Below are positions 1-8,532 of a DNA stretch of 64,000 bases, piece after piece (the first letter of the stretch is position 1; each line of letters begins with the position of its first letter). The notes beneath the pieces were generated by a model that saw nothing but the letters and a program-made list of their open reading frames with translations, was not told where the DNA came from and searched no databases. The DNA is from Lachnospiraceae bacterium. GTDB taxonomy: Bacteria; Bacillota; Clostridia; Lachnospirales; Lachnospiraceae. The position numbers and the translations under genes are program-made. The DNA is taken from contig JAAWCJ010000003.1 of NCBI GenBank assembly GCA_022793195.1, forward strand, positions 1-64,000, given 5' to 3'.

Positions 1-591
1 ATCGGCTCACTTACAAATCCGACAAAGTTATCGGCTACTTTCAAGAGTGTCAAGCAGAAAACCATCAGCAATGCAACCATTAAAAGGTATATCGATTATC
101 TTTGTGATTCCTTCCTGATTGACAGTGCCGTCCGATATGACATTAAGGGAAAGAAATATATTGGCACACCGGTTAAATATTACTTTACTGATTTGGGATT
201 GCGTAATGCCCGTCTTAATTTCCGTCAACTAGAAGAAACTCATGCGATGGAGAATATCATTTTCAATGAGTTGAAGATACGAGGCTTCAATGTGGATGTG
301 GGAGTTATTACTTTGAATAAAACCAATGAGAAAGGTCACGGAATCCGTAAACAGTTGGAAATTGATTTTGTCTGCAATAAGGGTTCTAAGCGCTATTATA
401 TCCAGTCTGCTTATGCGATTCCGGATAAGGTAAAAATGGAACAGGAGCAGCGTTCCCTGATGCTGACCGGCGATTTCTTCAAGAAGATTATCATTACGAA
501 AGATGCGCCTACACCATATTACAATGACGATGGGGTGTTAGTTATGAGTGTCTATGATTTCCTGCTGAATGAGGGCAGTCTGGATAATTGA
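1..591 (+). CDS. ATPase with DUF4143 domain, C-terminal part (5' end outside window)
   Basis: The reading frame is open from base 1 to the stop at 589-591, so the gene begins upstream of the window. The visible 196 residues resemble the C-terminal half of the AAA-family ATPases that carry a DUF4143 domain: a winged-helix-like segment (KRYIDYLCDSFLI), then 'YYFTDLGLRNA', 'MENIIFNEL' and a nuclease-like beta region ending in 'EIDFVC'. The P-loop half is not in view. In this family the role is unknown; the C-terminal part has a degenerate PD-(D/E)XK fold. It lies 92 bases before a putative antiviral NTPase on the same strand. Confidence 0.75.
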   Translation: MGSLTNPTKLSATFKSVKQKTISNATIKRYIDYLCDSFLIDSAVRYDIKGKKYIGTPVKYYFTDLGLRNARLNFRQLEETHAMENIIFNELKIRGFNVDVGVITLNKTNEKGHGIRKQLEIDFVCNKGSKRYYIQSAYAIPDKVKMEQEQRSLMLTGDFFKKIIITKDAPTPYYNDDGVLVMSVYDFLLNEGSLDN

Positions 592-683
592 TTGTTGGAA
601 AAGGGAAAAATGTAGCTGATAAACCAGAGTAGAGTGTGGATTCTACGGAGAGTTTACATTTATGACAAAAAAAGGTAGAATAT

Positions 684-3600
684 ATGCTTGGAACAAAACA
701 ATATGATTTAACATGGGAGCATTTTGAACAGCTTCATGCTGATAAAAGAAGTGCATTTGAAAACTTGTGCAGATCATTATTTCAAAGAGAACTATGTGCA
801 AAAGGTGTTATTCTTCACTCTGATCCAAATCATCCTGGAGTAGAAGTTGCACCTGTTTTATCAAAAGATGGGAAGGCGCAGATTAGTTTTCAAGCAAAAT
901 ATTTTGAAAATGGAGTTGGTTATAATCAGATAAAAGAATCTGCAAAAACAGCGATAGAACATTACAAAGGTGTATTAAACACGATATATTTATATAGCAA
1001 TAAAGATATTACGGAAACAAGTGATTCCTACAGCGATATTAAAACAATGTTGAATGATGCGGGAATAGATGTCATTTTGGTTACTGGACAAGCAATATTG
1101 GATTGTGCTGTTGAGTATCCGACAGTCTTGTCATGCTATTTTGGACTTGATTTTTTGGATGAGGCTTGGTTTCAAAGGAATCTTCAAATTAGCCTTGATA
1201 GTTTAGGAAAAAGATACAACTCACTTTTTAATGTGGATACTAAAGCGCAGCAAGATTTATCAATTTTTCTGAGGGAAGATGCAGGAATCAGAGCCATTAA
1301 TGAGAAGAAAAAGGATTTGCTGTCTGCTATAAAGGATATTAGATGGAGATGCGATGGTGAATATAAAAAAATAATAAATACTTTATCTAATTTGGTGAGG
1401 GATATACCAGATATTACAGCGGCGACTATTTACGATTCACTTAGATGGAAAGATGATTTCCGAGAATGTGGACAAACTATTTTTAAGGATTTACAGATAA
1501 AACGAGATAAAATATATGCAAAAATAGAGTCTTATCAAAAAAGGGATTCAGATTATGAGAAATTAAGAAATAAAGCTTATCTTGTGGATCATTTAATCAC
1601 ATTACCAGATTATCTTGGATTTCAGAAAAAAGAATTAGAGTATATTACTAATCGAGTGATTCTGGTTACAGGAGAAATAGGTACAGGAAAGTCTCAGCTT
1701 CTGGCAAACTCTGCTAAAAGAGTGCTTGAAAATGCTCGTCCGGCTTTGCTGCTTTTAGGACAAACATATACTTCAGATGAAAATATCGAAATACAGATTA
1801 TGAATGGGCTTGAAGGATTGAATGTAGGACAATCTTTTGAGTCCTTATTGGCAGTGCTAGATGAAAAGGCTTATTCGGCAGGAGGAGATGCTGTAATATT
1901 TATTGACGCAATAAATGAGAGTAGGAATCGTGAAATATGGAAAAATGGAATAAATCGGTTAATAGTCGAAATAGAGAAATACAAAAATATACGACTTGTT
2001 ATTTCTTTGAGGAAAGGATTTGAAGAATTAACATTAAGCGAGAAGGTGCTATCGAATCAAAGAAATGGGATGATTGCTGAAATAATTCATTATGGACTAA
2101 ATGATGATTCTCCGGTCGGCATATATGAATTTATGTCAAATTGTGGAATACCCTTCTCACCGGAGTATTATCTTCAAGCTGAGATGACAAATCCATTATT
2201 TCTTACATGGTTTTGCCAAACTTATACAGGTGAGGAACAGGGATTAACAGAACTGATAGAAAAAATTATAGAACAGGCAGATAGAGAAGGTTCAAGAGAA
2301 GCAGGTTTTAGCGAAGCGGTCGAGGTGCTTAGAGAATTGCTTTATAATTTGATTGATATAGAGGAAGAAAAAACAATTACTAAATCTGCATTATTAAATT
2401 TGCCTGCGTGGGACATGTATGGTGTGACAAAGAAAACAGCATACATTAAGGCTATTGAGCGTACAGGTGTTTTGGCTTCTTATGTAAGAAATCAGGAAGA
2501 GATATTTTATATTGGATACAACATGCTTGAAGAGTACTTAAAGGCAAGCAGGATTATTGATCGCGAACAAGATAAGAAAAAACTTAGAGAATATTGTACA
2601 AAACAACTACTGGGAATAGATGAAGAGGGAAATGTAACGAATTATGGAAACGAATCTATATTTGCAATGCTTTCATCTTTATACGCTATGAAGTATGGCG
2701 AAGAATGTATAGATATGGTTGATTGCATAATGGATGAATGGGATAAAGAACAGTTAGTAGGTCAATACATCAGGACATTTACATGGAGAAGTTCATATAT
2801 TAAATTTGACGATTTTTTGGAGCTAATAAATAAGTATAATGTATATCCTAGACAAGTGTGGAACATTTTTATTGAAAATGCAACCAAAGAGAACAGTGAA
2901 TTAAATGCAATAGGTTTGACTAAACTTTTGAACAAGTATGAACTTAGCCGTCGTGATTATTTGTGGACTATGGAAATTAATGACTTAACGGAAGAAGATC
3001 GTATCGTAAGTCTGGCGTATTTTATAGAGGAAGGAAATAAATTTGAGGGTTTACCAGAGGATAAAGTATTTCTTTTGTTGATACTTTTCTCATGGATGCT
3101 GTCTTCTTCGAATCGTACTCTGAGAGATAGAATTTCAAAGGCTATGATCGAAATAATGAAATCTCACTTTGGATTGTGTAAAAAATTGCTTGAGAATTTC
3201 AAGTCGGTTAATGATCCATATATTATTCAGCGAATGTATGGAATTGTATTTGGCGCAGTTATGAAAAGAACCGTAGAATTTAGAAAGAAATTTGCTGAAT
3301 TAGTGGGGTGGATTTATGACGAAATATTTGATCAGGAATATGTGTATCCAGACATTCTATTAAGAGATTATGCACGATTAATAATAGAACGCTTTTTGTG
3401 GGAATACCCTGAAAATGCGAAAATGTTTGATGTTTCAAAAATCAGACCGCCTTATAAATCTGTGTTTATTCCAAAGGTCGAGGAAACAGATTATGGAGAT
3501 AAAAAGTTTGATCAGCCGGGAGTAAGGGATTTGTTATTTTCTATGAAATTTGATTTCCCTGTAAAAGGGGTAGGATTCTACGGAGACTTTGGAAGGTATA

Positions 3601-4151
3601 CTTTTCAAGCAGCGGTTAGACATTTCAATGATGTAGATGTGGCAAATGTCTATTATTATGCGTTAAGATTCATTTTTGAAGATTTGGGCTACCGTTCAGA
3701 ATATTTTGGCGAGTATGATTCGCATAGAGCGGGATTCGATAGACATTACGTTAAGAAAGTAGAAAGAATTGGAAAAAAATATCAGTGGATAGCTATGTAT
3801 AATATTTTGGCACGATTATCAGATGTTTATAGGGTAAGAGGCTGGGATTGGAATGATAAGAAAGGTTATGCCTATGAAGGACCATGGGAACCATATGTGA
3901 GAGATTTTGATCCTACCTTAAACATTAGGATAAAGCCTATAAAAAATATGCTCAAAATAGAATTGCCGGAGTATGGAGATGAGAGTTTTTTGGACTTTGG
4001 TGTATCTGGCTTAGAGGTGGAAAACTGGATAATTTCTGATGATAAGATGTTTCAGGATTTTCCCAACCGATTGATACACAAAGATGAATCGGGAGTAGAG
4101 TGGGTTTCTTTGTATTTTTATCAAGAGAACAAAAATGCAACCACCAAATGA
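684..4151 (+). CDS. STAND-like NTPase with N-terminal PD-(D/E)XK-like domain (Avs-like defence protein)
   Basis: This is a 1155-residue protein. Residues 1-160 look like a restriction-type nuclease: an acidic residue near E53, then Q70-x-K72 inside 'ISFQAKYF', as in Mrr/PD-(D/E)XK folds. Residues 200-300 are helical. The NTPase follows with a Walker A motif GEIGTGKS at 330-337 and a Walker B/STAND motif 'FIDAINES' near D408. The remaining 700 residues are rich in Trp and aromatic residues, like the helical sensor arrays of STAND proteins. The order nuclease-NTPase-sensor is that of antiviral STAND (Avs) proteins, which sense phage proteins and then degrade DNA; that function is inferred here. 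The gene is AT-rich compared with the DNA after 4980, suggesting transfer. The C terminus seems cut short: the next frame carries what looks like the missing tail. Confidence 0.7.
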   Translation: MLGTKQYDLTWEHFEQLHADKRSAFENLCRSLFQRELCAKGVILHSDPNHPGVEVAPVLSKDGKAQISFQAKYFENGVGYNQIKESAKTAIEHYKGVLNTIYLYSNKDITETSDSYSDIKTMLNDAGIDVILVTGQAILDCAVEYPTVLSCYFGLDFLDEAWFQRNLQISLDSLGKRYNSLFNVDTKAQQDLSIFLREDAGIRAINEKKKDLLSAIKDIRWRCDGEYKKIINTLSNLVRDIPDITAATIYDSLRWKDDFRECGQTIFKDLQIKRDKIYAKIESYQKRDSDYEKLRNKAYLVDHLITLPDYLGFQKKELEYITNRVILVTGEIGTGKSQLLANSAKRVLENARPALLLLGQTYTSDENIEIQIMNGLEGLNVGQSFESLLAVLDEKAYSAGGDAVIFIDAINESRNREIWKNGINRLIVEIEKYKNIRLVISLRKGFEELTLSEKVLSNQRNGMIAEIIHYGLNDDSPVGIYEFMSNCGIPFSPEYYLQAEMTNPLFLTWFCQTYTGEEQGLTELIEKIIEQADREGSREAGFSEAVEVLRELLYNLIDIEEEKTITKSALLNLPAWDMYGVTKKTAYIKAIERTGVLASYVRNQEEIFYIGYNMLEEYLKASRIIDREQDKKKLREYCTKQLLGIDEEGNVTNYGNESIFAMLSSLYAMKYGEECIDMVDCIMDEWDKEQLVGQYIRTFTWRSSYIKFDDFLELINKYNVYPRQVWNIFIENATKENSELNAIGLTKLLNKYELSRRDYLWTMEINDLTEEDRIVSLAYFIEEGNKFEGLPEDKVFLLLILFSWMLSSSNRTLRDRISKAMIEIMKSHFGLCKKLLENFKSVNDPYIIQRMYGIVFGAVMKRTVEFRKKFAELVGWIYDEIFDQEYVYPDILLRDYARLIIERFLWEYPENAKMFDVSKIRPPYKSVFIPKVEETDYGDKKFDQPGVRDLLFSMKFDFPVKGVGFYGDFGRYTFQAAVRHFNDVDVANVYYYALRFIFEDLGYRSEYFGEYDSHRAGFDRHYVKKVERIGKKYQWIAMYNILARLSDVYRVRGWDWNDKKGYAYEGPWEPYVRDFDPTLNIRIKPIKNMLKIELPEYGDESFLDFGVSGLEVENWIISDDKMFQDFPNRLIHKDESGVEWVSLYFYQENKNATTK

Positions 4152-4785
4152 AGAGGTATCTGCTATGGGCTTTCCAATCGGGGAACAACATATTTGGTCG
4201 ATTGCATCAATGCATATTGTTACTGATAAAAGGGAGAAGCTTACGGAAGAGGAGTTAATATCTTCGGGATTTATTCAAAGCCAGTCGTCTAATACAAGAG
4301 ACTGTTATTCCCTATTTAGTCGTGAATATTCTTGGAGTCCTGGCTATAAAGCAGAGTTTGCGATGTCGGAAGAGGAAGATGATACAGTTTCAATAAAAGC
4401 AATTCCAGCATCAATAAATATTTTATGGGAAGAAGAGTATGATGCCTCTCAAGAAGAAACAACTTCATTTATGATTCCGGCAGGAAGTACCATTCGAGAG
4501 ATGAATCTTTATGAAAAATCTGTGGATGGTATCTATTATTGTAACGAAGAAATTGCAGCACTTGATTTATTGGTCATGGGTAATGAGCATAGTGAACTCG
4601 TTATTCGGAAAGATATTTTAAATCAATATATGGAGAAGACAAATGCTAAGCTGTTTTGGAACATAGTAGGGGAAAAGCAATATTTTCTAGGAGGTCATAA
4701 TCAGAAGTGGCAGAGACGTGAGGGATATTTTGTTTATGAGAGTAATGAAATCAATGGTCATATACGTATTGTAGATGATATTTAA
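4135..4785 (+). CDS. C-terminal part of the STAND-like protein in a shifted frame (or separate small subunit)
   Basis: This 216-residue frame starts inside the end of the preceding gene (17-base overlap, +1 frame). It contains 'CYSLFSREYSWSPGY' near residue 60 and 'LFWNIVGEKQYFLGG' near residue 175. From memory of the family, such segments form the C-terminal end of long single-chain NACHT/STAND ATPases, following a 'W-[LV]-x-L' strand like the 'EWVSLYFY' at the end of the upstream frame. The two frames together would give one protein of about 1370 residues. The overlap has a run of five A (4132-4136) as a possible slippage or indel site. There is no clear ribosome binding site for the first ATG; ATG 4165 is an alternative start. 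It may be a frameshift mutation, programmed frameshift, sequencing error or true split gene. Confidence 0.6.
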   Translation: MQPPNEEVSAMGFPIGEQHIWSIASMHIVTDKREKLTEEELISSGFIQSQSSNTRDCYSLFSREYSWSPGYKAEFAMSEEEDDTVSIKAIPASINILWEEEYDASQEETTSFMIPAGSTIREMNLYEKSVDGIYYCNEEIAALDLLVMGNEHSELVIRKDILNQYMEKTNAKLFWNIVGEKQYFLGGHNQKWQRREGYFVYESNEINGHIRIVDDI

Positions 4786-4982
4786 AGTTTAACAAAATTA
4801 TTGATATGTTTCGATTAAGAGAACAAAATCAGATGTGGAATAGGTTAATTCGGACAGGCCAATTGTCAAGTGATGTACGCTCTGTCCTATTGTGTAATTA
4901 GGATTTATAAACAAATCAGGCTCATATGATTTTGCTTTATAGATTTATGGTAGAATACGGCTTTTTAGGAGGATTTTCGTTT

Positions 4983-5453
4983 ATGATTAAAATACTTTTC
5001 GTTTGCCACGGCAATATTTGCCGCTCCCCAATGGCCCAGTATGTGTTACAGGATATGGTAAATAAACAGGGCCTTTCGGATATGTTTGAGATTGATTCGG
5101 CGGCAACCAGCTATGAGGAAATCGGGAATGGGGTTCACCACGGAACCAGAAGCAAGCTGCTGTCTTGCGGGATTCCCGTGGGAAATCACCGGGCCAGGCG
5201 GATAGAGAAGGGCGATTATGAAAAATACGATTATTTGATCGGAATGGAAAAATATAATCTGTCCAATATGTACCGGATACTGGGAATGAAGCCGAAAGAG
5301 GATGAGGAGCATAAGGTCTGGCGGCTGCTGGACTTCGGGAAAAGCCCCAGGGATATTGCGGACCCCTGGTATACAGGGAATTTCGATGTGACCTATGAAG
5401 ATATTGTGGAAGGATGTGAAGCGTTTCTGGAATATATTTTTAAAGGGCCATGA
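4983..5453 (+). CDS. low-molecular-weight protein tyrosine phosphatase
   Basis: This 156-residue cytoplasmic phosphatase of the LMW-PTP/arsenate reductase fold hydrolyses phosphotyrosine. The P-loop C-x5-R-S is seen at the N terminus (CHGNICRS), and the general-acid loop is 'DPWY' about 30 residues from the end. Length is typical. The start ATG at 4983 is preceded by GGAGG at 4970-4974; an upstream in-frame ATG at 4926 lacks a good site and would add 19 residues not found in the family. It stands alone, with a hairpin repeat right after the stop. Such enzymes often act on tyrosine-kinase-regulated capsule synthesis, and a glycosyltransferase follows 330 bases later, but no tyrosine kinase is visible here. 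Confidence 0.9.
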   Translation: MIKILFVCHGNICRSPMAQYVLQDMVNKQGLSDMFEIDSAATSYEEIGNGVHHGTRSKLLSCGIPVGNHRARRIEKGDYEKYDYLIGMEKYNLSNMYRILGMKPKEDEEHKVWRLLDFGKSPRDIADPWYTGNFDVTYEDIVEGCEAFLEYIFKGP

Positions 5454-5454
5454 A

Positions 5455-5498
5455 TACCGCCGATTGATAAGAGTGTGTGTCCTTGTCAATCGACGCTA
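5455..5498. repeat. dispersed hairpin repeat, copy 1
   Basis: The left arm (5455-5472) and right arm (5481-5498) can pair, with core CGATTGATAAG against CTTGTCAATCG and a GTGTGTGT-like loop. It begins two bases after the phosphatase stop codon. The same element, arms and loop included, recurs at 27830-27875, and a half copy is at about 10261-10276. No U-run follows, so it is not a classical terminator. Confidence 0.6.
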
Positions 5499-5584
5499 AC
5501 GTTTTCAGATTATTCTGGCGGCCATAAGAAAATCTTAAGAAAAAGAAAACGGACAGAACAGGAGAGAAGAGCCTGAAAATGGAG

Positions 5585-5631
5585 ATTCCATGTGTAGTTT
5601 GAGAAAACAGTGCATGGAATTTTTATTTTTT
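5585..5631 (+). terminator. intrinsic terminator
   Basis: ATTCCATG (5585-5592) pairs with CATGGAAT (5613-5620), followed by TTTTATTTTTT. It lies 130 bases after the phosphatase stop and before the glycosyltransferase, so it probably ends the phosphatase transcript. The rest of the 5454-5785 gap holds only the hairpin repeat above and a purine-rich leader. Confidence 0.6.
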
Positions 5632-5785
5632 GGGGAAAGATTATTAAGAAAGGGGAGAAAGAGGTAAGGAAATTTTAAACTTTTGGACACATAATGGACA
5701 TAGTCTTTTTCGTATACTGGCAAAAGATAAAGGGATGGAAAAGCAGGAACATGAGATAGAATGACTGGAAAGGAATAGGCAGCGT

Positions 5786-7042
5786 ATGGTTGAATGGATT
5801 CGGGGTTTTAATTTCCTGGTGTTGGTGCTTTTTGGAATTGCTTACTTTTATCAGATTATTTATGTTGTGATCCAGTGGTCTGCACCTAAAAAAGAACGGG
5901 AAGAGGCAAAACCGCGCAAATATGCAGCAATTATTTCTGCAAGAAATGAAAGTATGGTGATTGGCGAGCTGATTGACAGTATTCGGAAACAGAATTATCC
6001 TTCGGATTTATTGGATATTTTTGTGGTGGCAGATAATTGCACCGATCATACGGCCCAGGTGGCCAGAAACCACAGGGCCATAGTGTTTGAACGTTTTGAC
6101 GGGACGCAGGTGGGAAAAGGTTATGCCCTCAATTATCTCTTTTCCCAGATAGAAACCATGAAGGGAATAGAGAGTTATGACGCATACCTGGTGTTTGATG
6201 CAGATAATGTGCTGGATGAAAACTACGTGAAAGAGATGAATCAGATATTCGCGGAAGGATATCAGGTGGTGACAAGCTACCGGAATTCCAAGAATTACGG
6301 TTCCAACTGGATTTCTGCCGGTTATGCACTGTGGTTTTTACGGGAATCCAGATATCTCAATGGAGCCAGGATGATATGCGGCACAAGCTGTGCCATTTCC
6401 GGTACAGGCTTTTTGATTTCCAGTCAGATTGTGCGGGCCAATAACGGATGGAAACATCACCTTCTTACGGAAGATATTGAGTTTTCTGTGGATCATGTGA
6501 TTCAGGGCGAGGTGATCGGTTATGCGGAAAAAGCAGTGCTTTATGATGAGCAGCCGGAGAAATTCCGGGAGTCCTGGAGTCAGAGGCTCCGGTGGACCAA
6601 GGGATTTTACCAGGTGTTTGGAAAATACGGCAGGGAGCTGGTTCACGGTGTGGTGAAAAAGCACAGCTTTCAGTGCTATGATATGTTGATGACGGTGGCT
6701 CCTGCCACACTTTTGACTTTATCGATGTTGTTGGGTAACACTTTGTTTGCCATAACGGGACTGCTTACCGGAAGGCCGGAATGGACCGGGATAACGGTTG
6801 AAGCCATTGGCGGAAATTTAATGGGCATTTATTTATCCCTGTTTTTCTTTGGGATGGTGACGACATTCAGTGAATGGAAACAGATTCACTGTGAATCGAA
6901 AAAGAAGATTTTGTATATGTTTACTTTTCCGATTTTTATTTTTACGTATATTCCCATTGCAGTGACAGCTTTGTTTAAAAGGGTTACCTGGGTTCCAATC
7001 CATCACAATATTGTGAAGAGTGTGGGACAAATTCGGGGATAA
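5786..7042 (+). CDS. membrane processive family 2 glycosyltransferase
   Basis: This 418-residue enzyme transfers sugar from a nucleotide sugar, at the cytoplasmic face of the membrane. It has an N-terminal membrane segment (about 10-32), then a GT-A domain with 'AIISARNES' (about 49-57), the metal-binding D-A-D at 138-140, the catalytic-base motif 'LTEDIEF' (D230) and QRLRW at 266-270. Three or more hydrophobic segments follow 290. The D, DxD, TED, Q(Q/R)xRW set is that of processive GT2 enzymes (cellulose, hyaluronan and poly-GlcNAc synthases); the product cannot be read from sequence. No accessory exopolysaccharide genes are adjacent, so it may act alone on a cell-surface glycan or lipid. 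Confidence 0.85.
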   Translation: MVEWIRGFNFLVLVLFGIAYFYQIIYVVIQWSAPKKEREEAKPRKYAAIISARNESMVIGELIDSIRKQNYPSDLLDIFVVADNCTDHTAQVARNHRAIVFERFDGTQVGKGYALNYLFSQIETMKGIESYDAYLVFDADNVLDENYVKEMNQIFAEGYQVVTSYRNSKNYGSNWISAGYALWFLRESRYLNGARMICGTSCAISGTGFLISSQIVRANNGWKHHLLTEDIEFSVDHVIQGEVIGYAEKAVLYDEQPEKFRESWSQRLRWTKGFYQVFGKYGRELVHGVVKKHSFQCYDMLMTVAPATLLTLSMLLGNTLFAITGLLTGRPEWTGITVEAIGGNLMGIYLSLFFFGMVTTFSEWKQIHCESKKKILYMFTFPIFIFTYIPIAVTALFKRVTWVPIHHNIVKSVGQIRG

Positions 7043-7066
7043 AACAGAAATATTGGAAATACTATA

Positions 7067-7114
7067 TTGACATATGCCAATAAAAAAGGTAAAATAATTA
7101 TTGACATATACCAA
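7067..7114. promoter_or_regulatory. paired palindromic operator upstream of DUF134-NifX gene
   Basis: TTGACATATGCCAA at 7067-7080 is a near-perfect palindrome (TTGrCATATGyCAA), and TTGACATATACCAA at 7101-7114 is a second copy 34 bases downstream. They lie in the 160-base leader before the DUF134 gene. DUF134 is a predicted DNA-binding domain, so autoregulation is a plausible inference. Confidence 0.5.
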
Positions 7115-7204
7115 TTATGCGCGGAATCTTGCAGCAGGTGGTTCTGCGCAATGTTTGATTTCACGGGATATGTGTTTTTCGTGAATGAGAGAAAAGGATG
7201 TTCC

Positions 7205-7987
7205 ATGGCCAGACCAAACAAAAGTAAATGTGTCAGCCGGATGCCCAGATTTCTGCAGTTTCTGCCGGCAGGAAAAGAAGGGGAAAACAGAGGAAGCAAA
7301 ATCATTTTAAATGTAGAAGAGTATGAAGTGCTTCGCCTGTTGGATTATGAAGGAATGACCCAGGAAGAGTGTGCAGTCCGCATGGATGTGGGCAGGGCTA
7401 CCATACAGGCCCTTTATACGGAGGCCAGAAAGAAAATGGCCAGATTTCTGGTGGAGGGGGCCTGCCTCCAGATTGCAGGAGGAAACTACCGCCTGGAGGG
7501 GCCGGACAACGGAACATGGAAAGGAAAAAGGCTTATGAAGATTGCAGTTACTTATGAAAATGGACAGATTTTCGGACATTTTGGACACACAGAGCAGTTT
7601 AAACTTTATGAAACAGAGGAAGGTAAAATTATTTCTTCGGAACTTTTGGACACCAATGGGACAGGCCATGGCGCATTGGCGGGATTTTTGAGGGAGCATG
7701 GTGTGGAAGTCCTCATCTGCGGCAATATAGGGGGCGGCGCCAGAAATGCACTGGCGGAAGCTGGAATCCGTCTGTTCCCCGGGGCAGCAGGAGAAGCTGA
7801 TGCCCAGGTGGAATCCTTCTTGGCGGGCTCCCTGTCCTATGATCCGGATGCCATGTGCAACCATCACGGAGAAGGGCATGTGTGCGGGGAGCACGGCCAC
7901 CATGGGGAAGAACATGAGTGTGGAGGACATGGCCATCATGGGGAAGGTCACGGTTGCCAGGGCCATTGCCATTCCAAGGAAGCATAA
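7205..7987 (+). CDS. DUF134 / NifX-type fusion protein with His-Cys-rich tail
   Basis: A 260-residue protein in three parts. Residues 1-100 are a DUF134 domain: N-terminal 'MARPNKSKCVSRMP' and a helix-turn-helix-like 'MTQEECAVRMDVGRATIQ'. Residues 110-210 are a dinitrogenase iron-molybdenum cofactor (NifX/NifB C-terminal) domain, with 'GQIFGHFGHTEQF' and 'GNIGGGARNALAEAG'. The last 45 residues are dominated by His, Gly, Glu and Cys and should bind metal. The ATG at 7205 begins the conserved DUF134 start; the frame is open further upstream but that part is not family-like. In anaerobes without nitrogenase these proteins are thought to handle iron or Fe-S clusters; that role here is inference, supported by the neighbouring FeoB-associated protein and DtxR-family regulator. 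Confidence 0.85.
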   Translation: MARPNKSKCVSRMPRFLQFLPAGKEGENRGSKIILNVEEYEVLRLLDYEGMTQEECAVRMDVGRATIQALYTEARKKMARFLVEGACLQIAGGNYRLEGPDNGTWKGKRLMKIAVTYENGQIFGHFGHTEQFKLYETEEGKIISSELLDTNGTGHGALAGFLREHGVEVLICGNIGGGARNALAEAGIRLFPGAAGEADAQVESFLAGSLSYDPDAMCNHHGEGHVCGEHGHHGEEHECGGHGHHGEGHGCQGHCHSKEA

Positions 7988-8009
7988 AGAAATAAAGGCT
8001 CAGAAATTG

Positions 8010-8098
8010 CGATGCTCACAAAACCTGCCTGTCGGACAAACGCAAAGACAGGCGGGGCACCGGGCATGTAGATATTCAAATATTTTGCGACAGCCCTT
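8010..8098. repeat. dispersed intergenic repeat, copy at 8 kb
   Basis: ATGCTCACAAAACCTGC, then a CTGCCTGTC/GACAGGC stem, GGGGCACCGGG, and a terminal block ending in ATATTTTGCGACAGCCC. It matches one half of the 237-base inverted repeat at 40265-40501 (read on the opposite strand there), and its last 45 bases match 63730-63773. It sits directly after the DUF134-NifX gene. No coding potential. Confidence 0.65.
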
Positions 8099-8162
8099 TC
8101 CATACCTGGATTTCTTTGCCTTTTAATATGGTAGAAACTTTTCAGCTCAGGGACGTAAGCAC

Positions 8163-8218
8163 TTGACAATCGGCGTGATGATGTGGTATTCTTTGATATG
8201 AAGTTAGCAAAAACTAAC
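8163..8218 (+). promoter_or_regulatory. promoter with overlapping inverted-repeat operator
   Basis: TTGACA (8163-8168), an 18-base spacer and TATTCT (8187-8192) form a promoter for the FeoB-associated gene. GTTAG-CAAAAA-CTAAC at 8203-8218 overlaps the expected transcription start. GTTAG/CTAAC half-sites resemble DtxR/IdeR operators, although the six-base centre is longer than the classical one. A DtxR-family gene lies 1.5 kb away, so it is the obvious candidate to bind here. Confidence 0.45.
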
Positions 8219-8248
8219 CAACAAAAACAGAAATGAGGCGCAGAGGAA

Positions 8249-8473
8249 ATGTTTGAAATTTTATATGGGAATCTGGCAACAATATTGATTGGCCTGGCAG
8301 TTTTGGGCATGGTTGCTTTGGCGGTGCGGAGTATCTGGAGGAATAAAAAACAGGGGAAATGCTGTGGAAGCTGCAGTGGCTGCTCCGGCTGCAGCGCCGG
8401 CTGCCATGGCTCCGGAAAAATCCGGGGGACAGGAGGAGAAGTATGCTCCGGGAACCAGAGGGAGGAAGAATAA
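8249..8473 (+). CDS. FeoB-associated Cys-rich membrane protein
   Basis: A 74-residue protein with one membrane helix (about residues 8-30), a basic stretch, and then a Cys-rich segment with CCGSCSGCSGCSAGC and two further cysteines. This is the layout of the small Cys-rich proteins usually encoded just after feoB, the ferrous iron transporter, which they probably assist. No feoA or feoB is present in the window, so this is a detached copy. The ATG at 8249 follows GAGGAA closely. The promoter with a possible DtxR-type operator upstream argues for iron-controlled expression. Confidence 0.75.
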   Translation: MFEILYGNLATILIGLAVLGMVALAVRSIWRNKKQGKCCGSCSGCSGCSAGCHGSGKIRGTGGEVCSGNQREEE

Positions 8474-8532
8474 TGTCCGGTTGAGGTTTCAGGGGATCTA
8501 TGGTAAGATGTCTTTATGGAAGGAGGTTTCGG

